Of a stretch of 61,873 nt of DNA, positions 53,319-61,848 are shown piece by piece (position 1 is the stretch's first letter; every line of letters starts with the position of its first letter). A program made the position numbers and the translations under genes. The notes under the pieces were generated by a model. It made no database searches. It saw only the letters and a list, made by a program, of their open reading frames with translations, and had not been told where the DNA came from. The stretch comes from a virus, in IMG/VR virus record IMGVR_UViG_3300025083_000021, positions 1 through 61,873 of that record. The stretch is one strand, 5' to 3'.

Positions 53319-54245
53319 TTATGAGTAAGTGTTATTAGTTTTAGTTCCTGTAACTCTTGGATTATGTGGAGCATAACTCAAAAACATATTATAATAATTA
53401 TGATATTGAGCTCTTCTATTCACGTTATGCATCTTTCTCATCTCTGCAAAGTTTGGTGTATTAACAAAACTTAAAGCATTGTTTCTTGCAGCTCTTAATC
53501 TTTGTTCTATCAAACCTAATTGCTGACTTACGTTCTCACCTTGAAAAATCATATTCTCAAGTATTCTTTGTTTCATTGCATATTCATAATACTCATTGCA
53601 ATATGGATGATCTAATACTATTAATTCACCATTTGCATTTTCCATAGCACCTTGATAACTTAAATATACTTTACCTGTTTTAAATGATGTAATTAAAAAT
53701 CCATCTTTTATTTCTGCTATATCTGATGCTTGAGCTCCTAACTCTGGACAATAACAAACTTTATCATTAACATCTTGTATTCTTAATTGAGTCCATGTAG
53801 TAAAAGTTCTATACTGTTCTGGTCCAATTCTTTGTATTAATTGATACTCATTGCTATCATCACAAGTTTTAATAACACAAACATCTTTACATGTAGCAGA
53901 TGTACCACATTCAGTTACTTCACCTGGAGCAGGAACATATGGTACTTCATTAAAAGTTTCTACATGTGTACCTGATGGCATTGTATTATTTACTTTATAT
54001 TCACCACATAAAAATCCATAATTTATATATGCAAAATCATCTGGTAATTGTCCTTTACCATGTTCTACATCTATAATAACTTCTTTAGTTCTATGTATTT
54101 TTAAACCTAAATCATAATTAACCCTTGTTGCAACTTTAATAAGTTGAGCAGGTTCAATCATTCCTTCTAAAGCATAATTAGAAAAGTCTATGGAAACGTC
54201 TTCCATTAACTGTCCAAAAGTTCTATATTTATTTGATACTCCCAT
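53319..54245 (-). CDS. Tail ring / connector protein, crAss-like
   Basis: 308 aa. It opens SNKYRTFGQLMEDVSIDFSN and contains LKIHRTKEVIIDVEHGKGQL, an arrangement typical of the ring/adaptor proteins directly upstream of the muzzle gene in crAss-like genomes. The middle has a Cys-rich insert (VTECGTSATCKDVCVIKTC). The C-terminal helical part (YEYAMKQRILENMIFQGEN, then LGLIEQRLRAARNNALSF) would pack in the ring. Its ATG overlaps the stop of the 223-aa gene by 1 nt. Its place just upstream of the muzzle gene supports a ring role; the exact ring position cannot be told. Confidence 0.72.
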   Translation of the reverse strand: MGVSNKYRTFGQLMEDVSIDFSNYALEGMIEPAQLIKVATRVNYDLGLKIHRTKEVIIDVEHGKGQLPDDFAYINYGFLCGEYKVNNTMPSGTHVETFNEVPYVPAPGEVTECGTSATCKDVCVIKTCDDSNEYQLIQRIGPEQYRTFTTWTQLRIQDVNDKVCYCPELGAQASDIAEIKDGFLITSFKTGKVYLSYQGAMENANGELIVLDHPYCNEYYEYAMKQRILENMIFQGENVSQQLGLIEQRLRAARNNALSFVNTPNFAEMRKMHNVNRRAQYHNYYNMFLSYAPHNPRVTGTKTNNTYS

Positions 54246-54916
54246 TACCTATGTATATTTTGTTTGTTGTCAGAATCATCAGATGGTATCTGAGCTGTGC
54301 CTATCATTGTTTGTATAACTTGTGCTTCTATTTCAGCAAATAGTGCCTCTGGAATATATATTGGTTGTTCGTATCTTGGTGTACAATCATCTTCTGTATC
54401 ACAATTCCATCTTGTAATATCAGAATTAAATACACCTTCTATCTTTAATGCATCCCATTCTATATTTGGAGAATATATGTAACCATCTAACCACCAAAAA
54501 TATTTTGCATTATTGTACTTAAAAGACGTTGTTTTTGTCATTGAGGTATATGTACCCGGTTGAGTTGCATTAAGCTCTTGAGAGCCATCTATAGAGCTTA
54601 CAGTTCTAATAAGAGGACCCCAATATCCTTCTATCATAGACGGAAGTCTTACTTTAGAACGTTTAAATGTACAACCACTTTGAATACCAGAACATTGAGC
54701 TTCAACCTTATCAACATCAATTAATTCTACATATGGTAATGTTTTCCAAACAGAATTAAATTTCATTAATTTGTTTGCATAATCTTGTCTTCTCATTAAA
54801 ATCTGAGCATACTTTTCAATTAAACTGTATACATATCTATCAGTTACAAATGAATCTTGCACCTCAGCTTTAACTTGACCTCTTATTCTTGATACGACTT
54901 CTGCTATAGTTGACAT
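54245..54916 (-). CDS. Head-tail connector / ring protein
   Basis: 223 aa. The N-terminal helix-rich segment (IAEVVSRIRGQVKAEVQDS, then TDRYVYSLIEKYAQILMRRQD) and a beta-rich middle with paired cysteines resemble gp4/gp6-like head-tail adaptor proteins as modified in crAss-like phages. The C-terminal EALFAEIEAQVIQTMIG is a helix expected at the ring surface. It lies between the 188-aa protein and the 308-aa ring protein, tightly packed with both. I call it by order and shape, not by a diagnostic motif. Confidence 0.65.
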   Translation of the reverse strand: MSTIAEVVSRIRGQVKAEVQDSFVTDRYVYSLIEKYAQILMRRQDYANKLMKFNSVWKTLPYVELIDVDKVEAQCSGIQSGCTFKRSKVRLPSMIEGYWGPLIRTVSSIDGSQELNATQPGTYTSMTKTTSFKYNNAKYFWWLDGYIYSPNIEWDALKIEGVFNSDITRWNCDTEDDCTPRYEQPIYIPEALFAEIEAQVIQTMIGTAQIPSDDSDNKQNIHR

Positions 54917-54921
54917 TATAT

Positions 54922-55488
54922 TTAATTTTCAAATTCATTATAAGACTCTAATTCTTTTTGAGTCTTTTCATTAATCTCAGTATAAAGTTTAGCAACCCTG
55001 AATGTGTTCTTTACATGAACATATTTAGTCCAATTAATTGGATATGTTTTAGCAACAGTTCTTTTAAATGTTCTACATGCTTCAAACTTCCAAAGATCTC
55101 TATTCTTATACCTATACTTTGCAGACCAATTAGTGTAAAATATTTTACCTATATTACCATCTGTATCCCAGTTCTTATTCTGTAAAACTTTTCCGTATTT
55201 ATTGGATAATGCATAATTGGTATTTCCGTTTTTAGAACCAGGACACGTTCCTATAAAAAAATATCCTAAAGAGTCAGGTAATTCTACCCCATCTCTATTT
55301 TCTATAACAGCATTCCATAAATTAACATTATACAATTTAATTATACTTTTAAGTTTCTTATTATCAATATTAGAATATGAAGGAAATTTTTCTTTAAATT
55401 CTGATATTGTTTCTTTATTTAGTAAACCAAATTTTCTCTCTCTATATCTTGGAGCATTTAAATCAGGTTTGTTAAATACATTACTCAT
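54922..55488 (-). CDS. Conserved late protein next to connectors
   Basis: 188 aa, highly basic and aromatic. Segments such as GVELPDSLGYFFIGTCPG, IGKIFYTNWSAKYRYKNRD and FKRTVAKTYPINWTKYVHV look strongly conserved and are of a type found in crAss-like late regions, but I cannot attach a function. No membrane helix or enzyme motif. The gene is 5 nt upstream of the 223-aa connector gene. A role in tail or connector assembly is inferred from neighbours only. Confidence 0.6.
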   Translation of the reverse strand: MSNVFNKPDLNAPRYRERKFGLLNKETISEFKEKFPSYSNIDNKKLKSIIKLYNVNLWNAVIENRDGVELPDSLGYFFIGTCPGSKNGNTNYALSNKYGKVLQNKNWDTDGNIGKIFYTNWSAKYRYKNRDLWKFEACRTFKRTVAKTYPINWTKYVHVKNTFRVAKLYTEINEKTQKELESYNEFEN

Positions 55489-55545
55489 ATGGTCTCATTT
55501 ATAATTTACAAAAAAAACATCACTTAATGAAATTAAAATGAGGCA

Positions 55546-56757
55546 TTATATTGCCTGATAGGTTAATTCACATATATTACCTAATAATGCATCTTGAAGT
55601 TCTAACTTACCCGATCTTCTGTTACCTACATATTTATTACTATAATGGTAATAATCTGTTTTACCTAAACTTGGTAAAGTCTTATGAACAAAACCTGTTG
55701 TCTCAGCAGTAGTCATATATTCAACTTTTCTTTCTGTATGAAAATGTCCTGTAAATAAAGTTCTATTAATAGTTGCACCCCATTGTTTAGGATATTCTGT
55801 TGCATATACCAATGGTGTATTTTTACTTGGTTTATCTCCATGTTCAAATGCATTAAAATTATTACCCCATACATGAACTTTTCTTTCTTCATATTTAATA
55901 TCCCAAGTAATTTCATCACACTCTATAGACTTTGATAATGCATGAGCTAAATGAAAAGAAGATAATCTATCATGATTACCAGGTATATATACTACAACTA
56001 ATTCTTTACAAAAACTTTTAATATAATTAATACCCCAATGTAATGCATCAAATGCTTGAACATATGCTTCGGTTGATGTCATACAATTATCTAAAGGAGT
56101 ACCGCTTGTTGTTGTACCATTAAATGTATCCATATTAATTAAATCTCCACCAACAACAAAATACATCTTTTCTATATAATGAGACGGTACAGCTCTATTT
56201 AATAAATTAATTAAAGTATCTTCAAAATCTTTATCTATAGTTTCATTACCTTCTTTACCAAAATGTATATCTTGTAAAGACATAATACCACACACTGTGT
56301 GTGCATTTTTTCCTTTGTCTAATTTAACTTTTGGTATCTTATGAGTTTTTGGTTTCCAGTTTTCTAATAATTTTTCAAAATTGCTTTCTGTAGCATCTTT
56401 TACTTTTGAAACCAATGCTGAAACTCTCCAATGATCTCCCATTTGTTTATTCCAATATTGGGAAAGCTTCCACTCTTTTGTATCAATACTTAAAAGTTTT
56501 ATAATTTCTTCTGCTGACTTTGGTTCTGTAGATAATGTAGCAGCTATAGTTTTTTCACCTTTCTCTAAATTTACTGCTTCAGTAATACCTGAGTCAGCAT
56601 CCATTTTTCCAAAAAACTTTCTTTTTTGTTTTTTGTTTTTTCTAATTTCATTTCTCAACTTAACATACTCTGATTCAGATATACCAAGTTTATCTGCACA
56701 ATATGCAACAGACTTTTTCCACTTAAATGTTTTGATAATTTCTTCCTTAATATTCAT
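55546..56757 (-). CDS. Calcineurin-like phosphoesterase with N-terminal HTH-like region
   Basis: 403 aa. Residues 1-40 (FKWKKSVAYCADKLGISESE) look like a small helix-turn-helix. The C-terminal half is a metallophosphoesterase with all metal-site motifs: D163 and H165 in LQDIHFG, GGD with D205, GNHDR with N261/H262, HGD at 306-308, and GHFH with H338/H340. The family includes Mre11/SbcD nucleases and many phosphatases. A nuclease or nucleotide phosphatase is most likely given the DNA-binding-like N-terminus. It sits among late structural genes, which is unexpected for a DNA-repair enzyme and might mean packaging or maturation use. A terminator lies upstream at 56806-56837, so it probably has its own start in the short gap. 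Confidence 0.85.
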   Translation of the reverse strand: MNIKEEIIKTFKWKKSVAYCADKLGISESEYVKLRNEIRKNKKQKRKFFGKMDADSGITEAVNLEKGEKTIAATLSTEPKSAEEIIKLLSIDTKEWKLSQYWNKQMGDHWRVSALVSKVKDATESNFEKLLENWKPKTHKIPKVKLDKGKNAHTVCGIMSLQDIHFGKEGNETIDKDFEDTLINLLNRAVPSHYIEKMYFVVGGDLINMDTFNGTTTSGTPLDNCMTSTEAYVQAFDALHWGINYIKSFCKELVVVYIPGNHDRLSSFHLAHALSKSIECDEITWDIKYEERKVHVWGNNFNAFEHGDKPSKNTPLVYATEYPKQWGATINRTLFTGHFHTERKVEYMTTAETTGFVHKTLPSLGKTDYYHYSNKYVGNRRSGKLELQDALLGNICELTYQAI

Positions 56758-56805
56758 AAAATTTTATATAAAAGTTTTGTAAAAATATATTTATTTTTTT
56801 AATAA

Positions 56806-56837
56806 GAAAAAAAAAGACTGAGTTTCCCCAGTCTTTT
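56806..56837 (-). terminator. Intrinsic terminator after the Cys-rich FnIII gene
   Basis: AAAAGACTG (56812-56820) and CAGTCTTTT (56829-56837) form a 9-bp stem with an 8-nt loop. On the minus strand it is followed by a run of T (the A-run at 56806-56815). It lies 46 nt past the stop of the 186-aa gene and before the phosphoesterase gene. Confidence 0.85.
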
Positions 56838-56882
56838 CCAACGTTTGTGATAGAAAACCAACAAACCACCACTTGTTGTTTC

Positions 56883-57443
56883 TTATGCTGCTAATGTTGT
56901 AAATAAAATTTCTATAGATTTACAAGAAGCAGAATTATTATTATCTACAACTTTAACTTTGTAAGCTGTGCTAGCTGTTAAATTGGTTATTGTAAAGTTA
57001 TTAGTTGTAGTTACAATTGGAGTTGCATTTGCTAATATCCATCCTGATGGTGCAACTTCAGTATCATAATATATATTTATACCTGTACTAGAACTCCATA
57101 TACCATCCCAAATTATATTTGCTGTACTAGATGTAATAACACCAGCGTATACATTATATGGATCATGTTGTAAATCCTCAGAAGTACATGCACCTAATCC
57201 ATTTGATAATATCATTGCAAATTTTTGTATTATAGAATCAAGTCTTTCTCCTGTATTTATTTTTAATAATGCGGCAGCATCACCAATCTGAAAAGATGTA
57301 CCACAATAACTTACACACTCTGCGCATTGTACATCAGCACATCTTTCACTACCTACACTACAATCAGTATATGTACATGGTGTTGATAAAGCTGTATCTC
57401 CACAACCACATTTATTACTACATTTAGAACAATTACAAGCCAT
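56883..57443 (-). CDS. Cys-rich N-terminus plus fibronectin III-like domain, virion protein
   Basis: 186 aa. The first 50 residues contain 11 cysteines (CNCSKCSNKCGCG, then CSVGSERCADVQCAECVSYC), a metal- or disulfide-type cluster unusual for a cytoplasmic virion protein. A short helix follows (LDSIIQKFAMILSNGLG) and then a 90-residue FnIII-like beta sandwich (ITNLTASTAYKVKVVDNN is its F-G region). FnIII/Ig-like domains decorate phage heads and tails and bind carbohydrate. It lies 27 nt downstream of the 738-aa adhesin-like gene and shares its FnIII style, so both may form a head- or tail-fibre complex. The A/T-only leader has no SD site. Confidence 0.7.
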   Translation of the reverse strand: MACNCSKCSNKCGCGDTALSTPCTYTDCSVGSERCADVQCAECVSYCGTSFQIGDAAALLKINTGERLDSIIQKFAMILSNGLGACTSEDLQHDPYNVYAGVITSSTANIIWDGIWSSSTGINIYYDTEVAPSGWILANATPIVTTTNNFTITNLTASTAYKVKVVDNNNSASCKSIEILFTTLAA

Positions 57444-57470
57444 TTTTTTTTATTTTTAATTTTATTTATT

Positions 57471-59687
57471 TTATGTACATATAGTTGTAAGAGCATTATT
57501 TAATGAAGCTGCATTTGATGTAATATCAAATGTACCGCCTGTTGCTATCGCAAAGTCAGCCCATGGAGTTGTTGTTGTTCCTCCAGCATCTGTATAAGTT
57601 CGAGCTGCTCCATTACCTAATACAATAACTTTAATACCATCTATTAAACATTGTTGTTGTAATGATGCTAATTCAGCTACAGATGTTGCATCAAATACTC
57701 CATTACCACTACTTGGTAATTCATCTGTTATAACTACAGCAACCTTTGAAGCTAATGGTCTTAAAGCACCAAATGTTAAAGAACCTGAAATAGCTACTGA
57801 TAATAATGCACCAGTAGGTTGTGTTCCAGCCACATCAGTTCCTAATGGCCAATCAACAGTATCTAATTTATTTAACTGTGTATCAAATGTTGCACCATTA
57901 TTAGTCTGGAATACTTCAACAGTAGTAAGATAAGCATATAACGATGGAGCACCTGGGAATGCACTTACACTTTTTTGACCTGCTGGTAATGCTGTATATT
58001 CTACTGATGCATTATAACTTGGTGTTATTCCTGCTCCTTGATCTGTAATGCCTAATCCAATTCTGTAATCATTTACACCAGATAAAGTAGCTATTTGTGT
58101 AGCAATTGAAGAAGCATTCGTTTTAAAATCTGCAACTATAGGTTGCATTAAGTTAGCATCACAATAATCAAATAATATTGCTACATCCATTCCTTGATTA
58201 CATGCTATAAATGCAAAGTTAGTAGTAAATGATGCAGTATTTGTACAAACTTTTGTTACTCCACCTTTTTCTACTGTAACTCTTACAGTATAAGTAGAAC
58301 CTGGAGTTAAACCTCCAAATGTATTTGTTACTGTAACACCAGGAGTATTTTGTATAAATGTATCTACAACTACACCCGCACTATCTAATATATCTATAGT
58401 ATATATTGCAGAAGTACCTATTAAATTTGTAAAATCTACCGTTGCATCTTCTGTAGTTACCCCTGTTACATTTATAATTGCAGGACATGGGACAATACCT
58501 GGTACTGTTCCTGCTGCAACATCACTACACGTATCAGATCCATTTGTAACACAAAATGCTACAGATGTTGTAAGATCTTGTGAAGTATTTAATGCTGCAG
58601 TAGAAATATTTATACCAGCAGCATTACTTTGTAATGAGCTTACATTTACGGTACTTGTTATTGCTGCACCAAGTGCATCTGTAATAGTAACAACAGTGCT
58701 TCCTGCACAATCATTAAATGCAGCAGGAATACTTGAAGATGTAAAATCAAAGTTTAATGTATCAATTTCACCAGATGTATTAATTACACCATTTGCAACA
58801 TACCCAAATGTTACAGCATCACAACCTGATGGACAACAGTTAAGTTGAATATTTTGTATTGCCGTATACATATCATCTATAACAACCCAAGCATTTTGAA
58901 AACTTTCAGATAAAGTGCTTGGAGAAGCATTCCATCCTGTAATAGATCCATATGTTACTGCATTATTAGTTAATGTAGTATTTGAACTTACAATTACTGT
59001 TTGACTTATTGCTGAGTTAATTGCTGCTGGTAAACCTACAGCATTCTCTAATGCACAAAAACGTGCTTCTATAGCAAGTACTAAAACTGAAACATCTGTT
59101 AATACACTAGGTAATATACATGTAGGAATAATTTGTTTTTCTACTACAACACCTGAACATGGTAATACACATGCTTCAAGAATAGCTATTCTATCTCCAT
59201 AAGAAGTTAATGTAGATTGAATAGATGATATTGTAGTTAATATATCACAAACCTTATTTGCTATTAATGTTGCAAATAAATCAAGTCTTAGTTGTGTTAC
59301 TGGATTTCCTCCTGCATCAGGATATTGAAGACAAAGAGGTAATGTCATTATAGGAAGGTTATCTTGTACATAATCTTCAGGAGGTAAATTACTTCCTGAA
59401 TCTGCACAAATAGAATTAACCATTTCCTGTAAAACAGGAACTAATGTAGTTGGAGTTGTACCTGGAATATTTAAACATGTTAGGTCTAACCCATCAAGAT
59501 TAGGATTTGCAGTTACACCACTTGTAATTAAATCACATACCTCAGTAGCTAATTTATATGTTACTTCGCTTATAGTATCTCCATTACAAAGATCTATACA
59601 ACTAATATCTGGACCTTGCCATATAACACAATTAGATGAAATACTATCACATCCATTTGTCATATTACTTGAATTACTTGGAATCAT
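57471..59687 (-). CDS. Large adhesin-like virion protein with FnIII and C-terminal vWA domain
   Basis: 738 aa, Ser/Thr/Ile-rich with regularly spaced cysteines. After a mixed N-terminal region (CVIWQGPDISCIDLCNGDT) come helical/beta segments and an FnIII-like domain near 405-495 (GLTPGSTYTVRVTVEKGG). From about 498 a vWA domain starts: GMDVAILFDYCDAN (M500), later SKVAVVITDELPSS and IKVIVLGNG, the order of vWA strands. The MIDAS serines are missing, so metal binding may be weak. vWA domains mediate adhesion; here host-surface binding as a head or tail fibre is likely. A candidate late promoter is 46 nt upstream. No chaperone gene is apparent. Confidence 0.75.
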   Translation of the reverse strand: MIPSNSSNMTNGCDSISSNCVIWQGPDISCIDLCNGDTISEVTYKLATEVCDLITSGVTANPNLDGLDLTCLNIPGTTPTTLVPVLQEMVNSICADSGSNLPPEDYVQDNLPIMTLPLCLQYPDAGGNPVTQLRLDLFATLIANKVCDILTTISSIQSTLTSYGDRIAILEACVLPCSGVVVEKQIIPTCILPSVLTDVSVLVLAIEARFCALENAVGLPAAINSAISQTVIVSSNTTLTNNAVTYGSITGWNASPSTLSESFQNAWVVIDDMYTAIQNIQLNCCPSGCDAVTFGYVANGVINTSGEIDTLNFDFTSSSIPAAFNDCAGSTVVTITDALGAAITSTVNVSSLQSNAAGINISTAALNTSQDLTTSVAFCVTNGSDTCSDVAAGTVPGIVPCPAIINVTGVTTEDATVDFTNLIGTSAIYTIDILDSAGVVVDTFIQNTPGVTVTNTFGGLTPGSTYTVRVTVEKGGVTKVCTNTASFTTNFAFIACNQGMDVAILFDYCDANLMQPIVADFKTNASSIATQIATLSGVNDYRIGLGITDQGAGITPSYNASVEYTALPAGQKSVSAFPGAPSLYAYLTTVEVFQTNNGATFDTQLNKLDTVDWPLGTDVAGTQPTGALLSVAISGSLTFGALRPLASKVAVVITDELPSSGNGVFDATSVAELASLQQQCLIDGIKVIVLGNGAARTYTDAGGTTTTPWADFAIATGGTFDITSNAASLNNALTTICT

Positions 59688-59732
59688 AAATATATATTAA
59701 TATGATGTATTACATTGTTGTAACACATATAG

Positions 59733-59748
59733 TTATAATATACAAGAT
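59733..59748 (-). promoter_or_regulatory. Candidate late promoter before 738-aa adhesin gene
   Basis: On the minus strand TCTTGTATATTATAA lies 46 nt before the ATG at 59687 and downstream of a terminator at 59801-59836, exactly where a new transcript is needed. It shares TTGTATATTA with the site at 14141-14157. Confidence 0.55.
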
Positions 59749-59800
59749 TTTTTTAAATCAAACAAGTATCATTTATTATAAATACTTTTTTAAATAAAAA

Positions 59801-59836
59801 AGCCTCTCAAGTACTTATTAAAAGTCTTAAGAGGCT
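59801..59836 (-). terminator. Intrinsic terminator
   Basis: AGCCTCT (59801-59807) pairs with AGAGGCT (59830-59836), and further AAG/CTT pairs extend the stem with one mismatch. On the minus strand TTTTTTATTT follows. It lies 22 nt past the stop of the 83-aa gene. Confidence 0.85.
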
Positions 59837-59857
59837 GTGAAAAAGATATAAACCTAA

Positions 59858-60109
59858 TTATTTTTTTACTTCCTCTATTGGAGATATTTCACCTGTTTCT
59901 AAATTTACATTAACACTACCATATTTAGATTCAAGTTTTTTAGTATTATCATCCCAATCTTCTTTAAGAGATGCGTATAAATTAGATAAAGCTTGTTTAT
60001 TAACTTCTATATTACCAATTTCCATTACAACTTTATCTAAAGATGTTTTTTTAGATATAACATCCTCTAATTCTTTTTTTGTAAGTTTGGTTTTTTTACT
60101 TTTACTCAT
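59858..60109 (-). CDS. Small coiled-coil protein, conserved phage type
   Basis: 83 aa. A basic N-terminus (SKSKKTKLTKKELEDVISKK) is followed by a helical coiled coil and the C-terminal KYGSVNVNLETGEISPIEE. The motif YGxVNxNLETGEI is typical of small hypothetical proteins in many phages, with no assigned function. It overlaps the 47-aa gene upstream by 8 bp and is followed by a terminator, so it ends the right-hand late unit. Confidence 0.7.
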   Translation of the reverse strand: MSKSKKTKLTKKELEDVISKKTSLDKVVMEIGNIEVNKQALSNLYASLKEDWDDNTKKLESKYGSVNVNLETGEISPIEEVKK

Positions 60110-60245
60110 CTTCTTTTTCTTTTACATCTGCTGGAAATACTTCTTTTAAAGCTGTAATAATAACCGCTGTATCATTTAAATTATAACAACCTTTTTGAAC
60201 TGCTATATCTATAGCATCTACAATTATTTTTATTTTATCTTGCAT
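60102..60245 (-). CDS. 47-aa small acidic protein
   Basis: A short ATG frame reads MQDKIKIIVDAIDIAVQKG, then YNLNDTAVIITALKEVFP and an acidic tail. It overlaps the 83-aa gene by 8 bp and fills the gap to the 112-aa gene, so translation is likely. The sequence is two amphipathic helices. No family recognised. Confidence 0.65.
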   Translation of the reverse strand: MQDKIKIIVDAIDIAVQKGCYNLNDTAVIITALKEVFPADVKEKEDE

Positions 60246-60280
60246 AGAACAAATATAATAATTTTTTTTTAATTAAAAAA

Positions 60281-60619
60281 TTACCAAGGTAAAGGTTTAA
60301 CAGTAGGAACTACAGGAGGATTGATTTTAGCGTCAATTTGCCCACCTACCGCTGCTTCATAATCAGCAACACCTTGAGGTCCCAACATTTCTTTTATCCA
60401 ACTAACTATAATTTCATTAGTTAAATCTTCAAAAGGAATAAAATCACTACCTTCAGAAACTTTAAATGATGCGTTGTTAGTTCTTAAGGTATATGAGTAT
60501 TCTGTACCATTTACCTCTTCTGTACCCGATACATCAAATAATGCATCAACTACATAATCTTTCATGTTGTCTATATCCTTTACTAAAAGATTTTCTACTG
60601 TCCAAGTATAATTTTTCAT
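60281..60619 (-). CDS. DUF7936-like small protein, copy 1
   Basis: 112 aa. It begins KNYTWTVENLLVKDIDNMKD, has a strand-rich middle and a hallmark DFIPFEDLTNEIIVSWIKEM near residues 69-88, ending in a Pro-rich tail. The same arrangement (DFIPFDELTNEQVVSW) appears in the 112-aa protein at 61510-61848, so the two are paralogues. This type is frequent in marine phage genomes near fibre genes, function unknown. It lies 27 nt downstream of the fibre gene. Confidence 0.7.
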   Translation of the reverse strand: MKNYTWTVENLLVKDIDNMKDYVVDALFDVSGTEEVNGTEYSYTLRTNNASFKVSEGSDFIPFEDLTNEIIVSWIKEMLGPQGVADYEAAVGGQIDAKINPPVVPTVKPLPW

Positions 60620-60646
60620 ATTTTTTATTTTTTAAACTAGTTATTA

Positions 60647-61489
60647 TTAAGGTGCTAACATTATCTTTTTAGTAACTCCATTAATTCTCACTTCCCAAGT
60701 TTCTGCTGCCGCACCTGTATAAGCAGTAATTGTTCCTAAAGGAGTTCCCGATGAGCCTATAGAAAACTGATTATCTGCATTAGCTTCAGCTCCTTTTCCT
60801 ATTACAACACAATTGTCTCTATTTTTATGATTTGCGTGTATACCTAAAACAGTATTATTATTTCCTGTGCTTGAACCACTAAAAGATGGACCTTCTCCTG
60901 TATATGGACCTACAAATGTATTACCATCACCGCTAGTTAAAGAAACACCTGCTCTATATCCAAATGAAACATTTTCTGAACCAACTGCATTTACGTAGTT
61001 TGCTCCCTGACCCATTGATGTGTTGTTATTTCCTGTAACATTAGAATAACCCGCAACAACACCAACAGCATTATTTTGATTACCTATGGTATTATTATTT
61101 AATGCAACAACACCAAAACCTGAGTTATCACTTCCTGTAGTATTGTTTATTAATGCATCTCTGCCGACTCCTGTATTGTAGTTACCTGATAAATTTGCTT
61201 CAAGTGCTTTACTACCTACTGCAGTATTACCTACTCCACTTACATTATTTATAAAAGCATCTTTTCCAAAAAAAGTATTGTCTCCGGATGTTCCAACAAT
61301 AGGAGCAATATAGTTTGTAACAAAATCTTTTGCTGTGATAAGTGTTACATCTTCTGACGGGCTTGGTCCTGATAAACCAAGAGATCCTGATTTCTTACCT
61401 CCTAACGGGATTAAATCTGTGTCTTTTGCATCTACAACAACCTTTTTTCTTTTTAAAAGGCCTAGTAAGTCTGTTAATATTTGATTCAT
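60647..61489 (-). CDS. YadA-head-like repeat fibre protein
   Basis: 280 aa. After a basic N-terminus comes a repeat region (about residues 70-250) of Gly/Asn-rich units such as GNTAVGSKALEANLSGNYNT and GNNNTSMGQGANYVNAVG, each about 15-22 residues with an xxxGxxA core. This is the pattern of the left-handed beta-roll head of trimeric autotransporter adhesins, found also in phage tail fibres. The C-terminus (TITAYTGAAAETWEVRING) is non-repetitive and may fold as a trimerising tip. A host-adhesion fibre is likely. It is bracketed by paralogous DUF7936-like genes, suggesting a cassette. Confidence 0.78.
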   Translation of the reverse strand: MNQILTDLLGLLKRKKVVVDAKDTDLIPLGGKKSGSLGLSGPSPSEDVTLITAKDFVTNYIAPIVGTSGDNTFFGKDAFINNVSGVGNTAVGSKALEANLSGNYNTGVGRDALINNTTGSDNSGFGVVALNNNTIGNQNNAVGVVAGYSNVTGNNNTSMGQGANYVNAVGSENVSFGYRAGVSLTSGDGNTFVGPYTGEGPSFSGSSTGNNNTVLGIHANHKNRDNCVVIGKGAEANADNQFSIGSSGTPLGTITAYTGAAAETWEVRINGVTKKIMLAP

Positions 61490-61509
61490 AATTTTACTAT
61501 ATTAAAAAA

Positions 61510-61848
61510 TTACTCAGACTCTCCTATGGTCAAAGTAACACTTGTGGGGTTAATTAAATTATCTATTTCAGACTGAATACCAGCCTCAATACCATCTACC
61601 TGTTCCTCGCCCATTGTTGATTTAGTCCAACTTACTACCTGTTCGTTAGTCAATTCATCAAAAGGAATAAAATCCGTTATCTCACTAGTATCCAATATTT
61701 GCGTACCAATACTAGTAGCTGAATAAGTAACACCTTCAGAGTCTGAAGTTCCTGTTACAATCCAATGTACATTGTACACTACATCTGTGTAATCTCCATC
61801 TTTTGGATAAGCGTCTACTGTTTTACAGTTCCAATTATAATTTGTCAT
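61510..61848 (-). CDS. DUF7936-like small protein, copy 2
   Basis: 112 aa, paralogue of the protein at 60281-60619: TNYNWNCKTVDAYPKDGD at the start, then WIVTGTSDSEGVTYSATS, then DFIPFDELTNEQVVSWTKS. It is the rightmost complete gene, and its 25-nt leader is A/T only. It precedes the fibre gene by 20 nt. Function unknown. Shared length and motif order with copy 1 show duplication and divergence. Confidence 0.7.
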   Translation of the reverse strand: MTNYNWNCKTVDAYPKDGDYTDVVYNVHWIVTGTSDSEGVTYSATSIGTQILDTSEITDFIPFDELTNEQVVSWTKSTMGEEQVDGIEAGIQSEIDNLINPTSVTLTIGESE

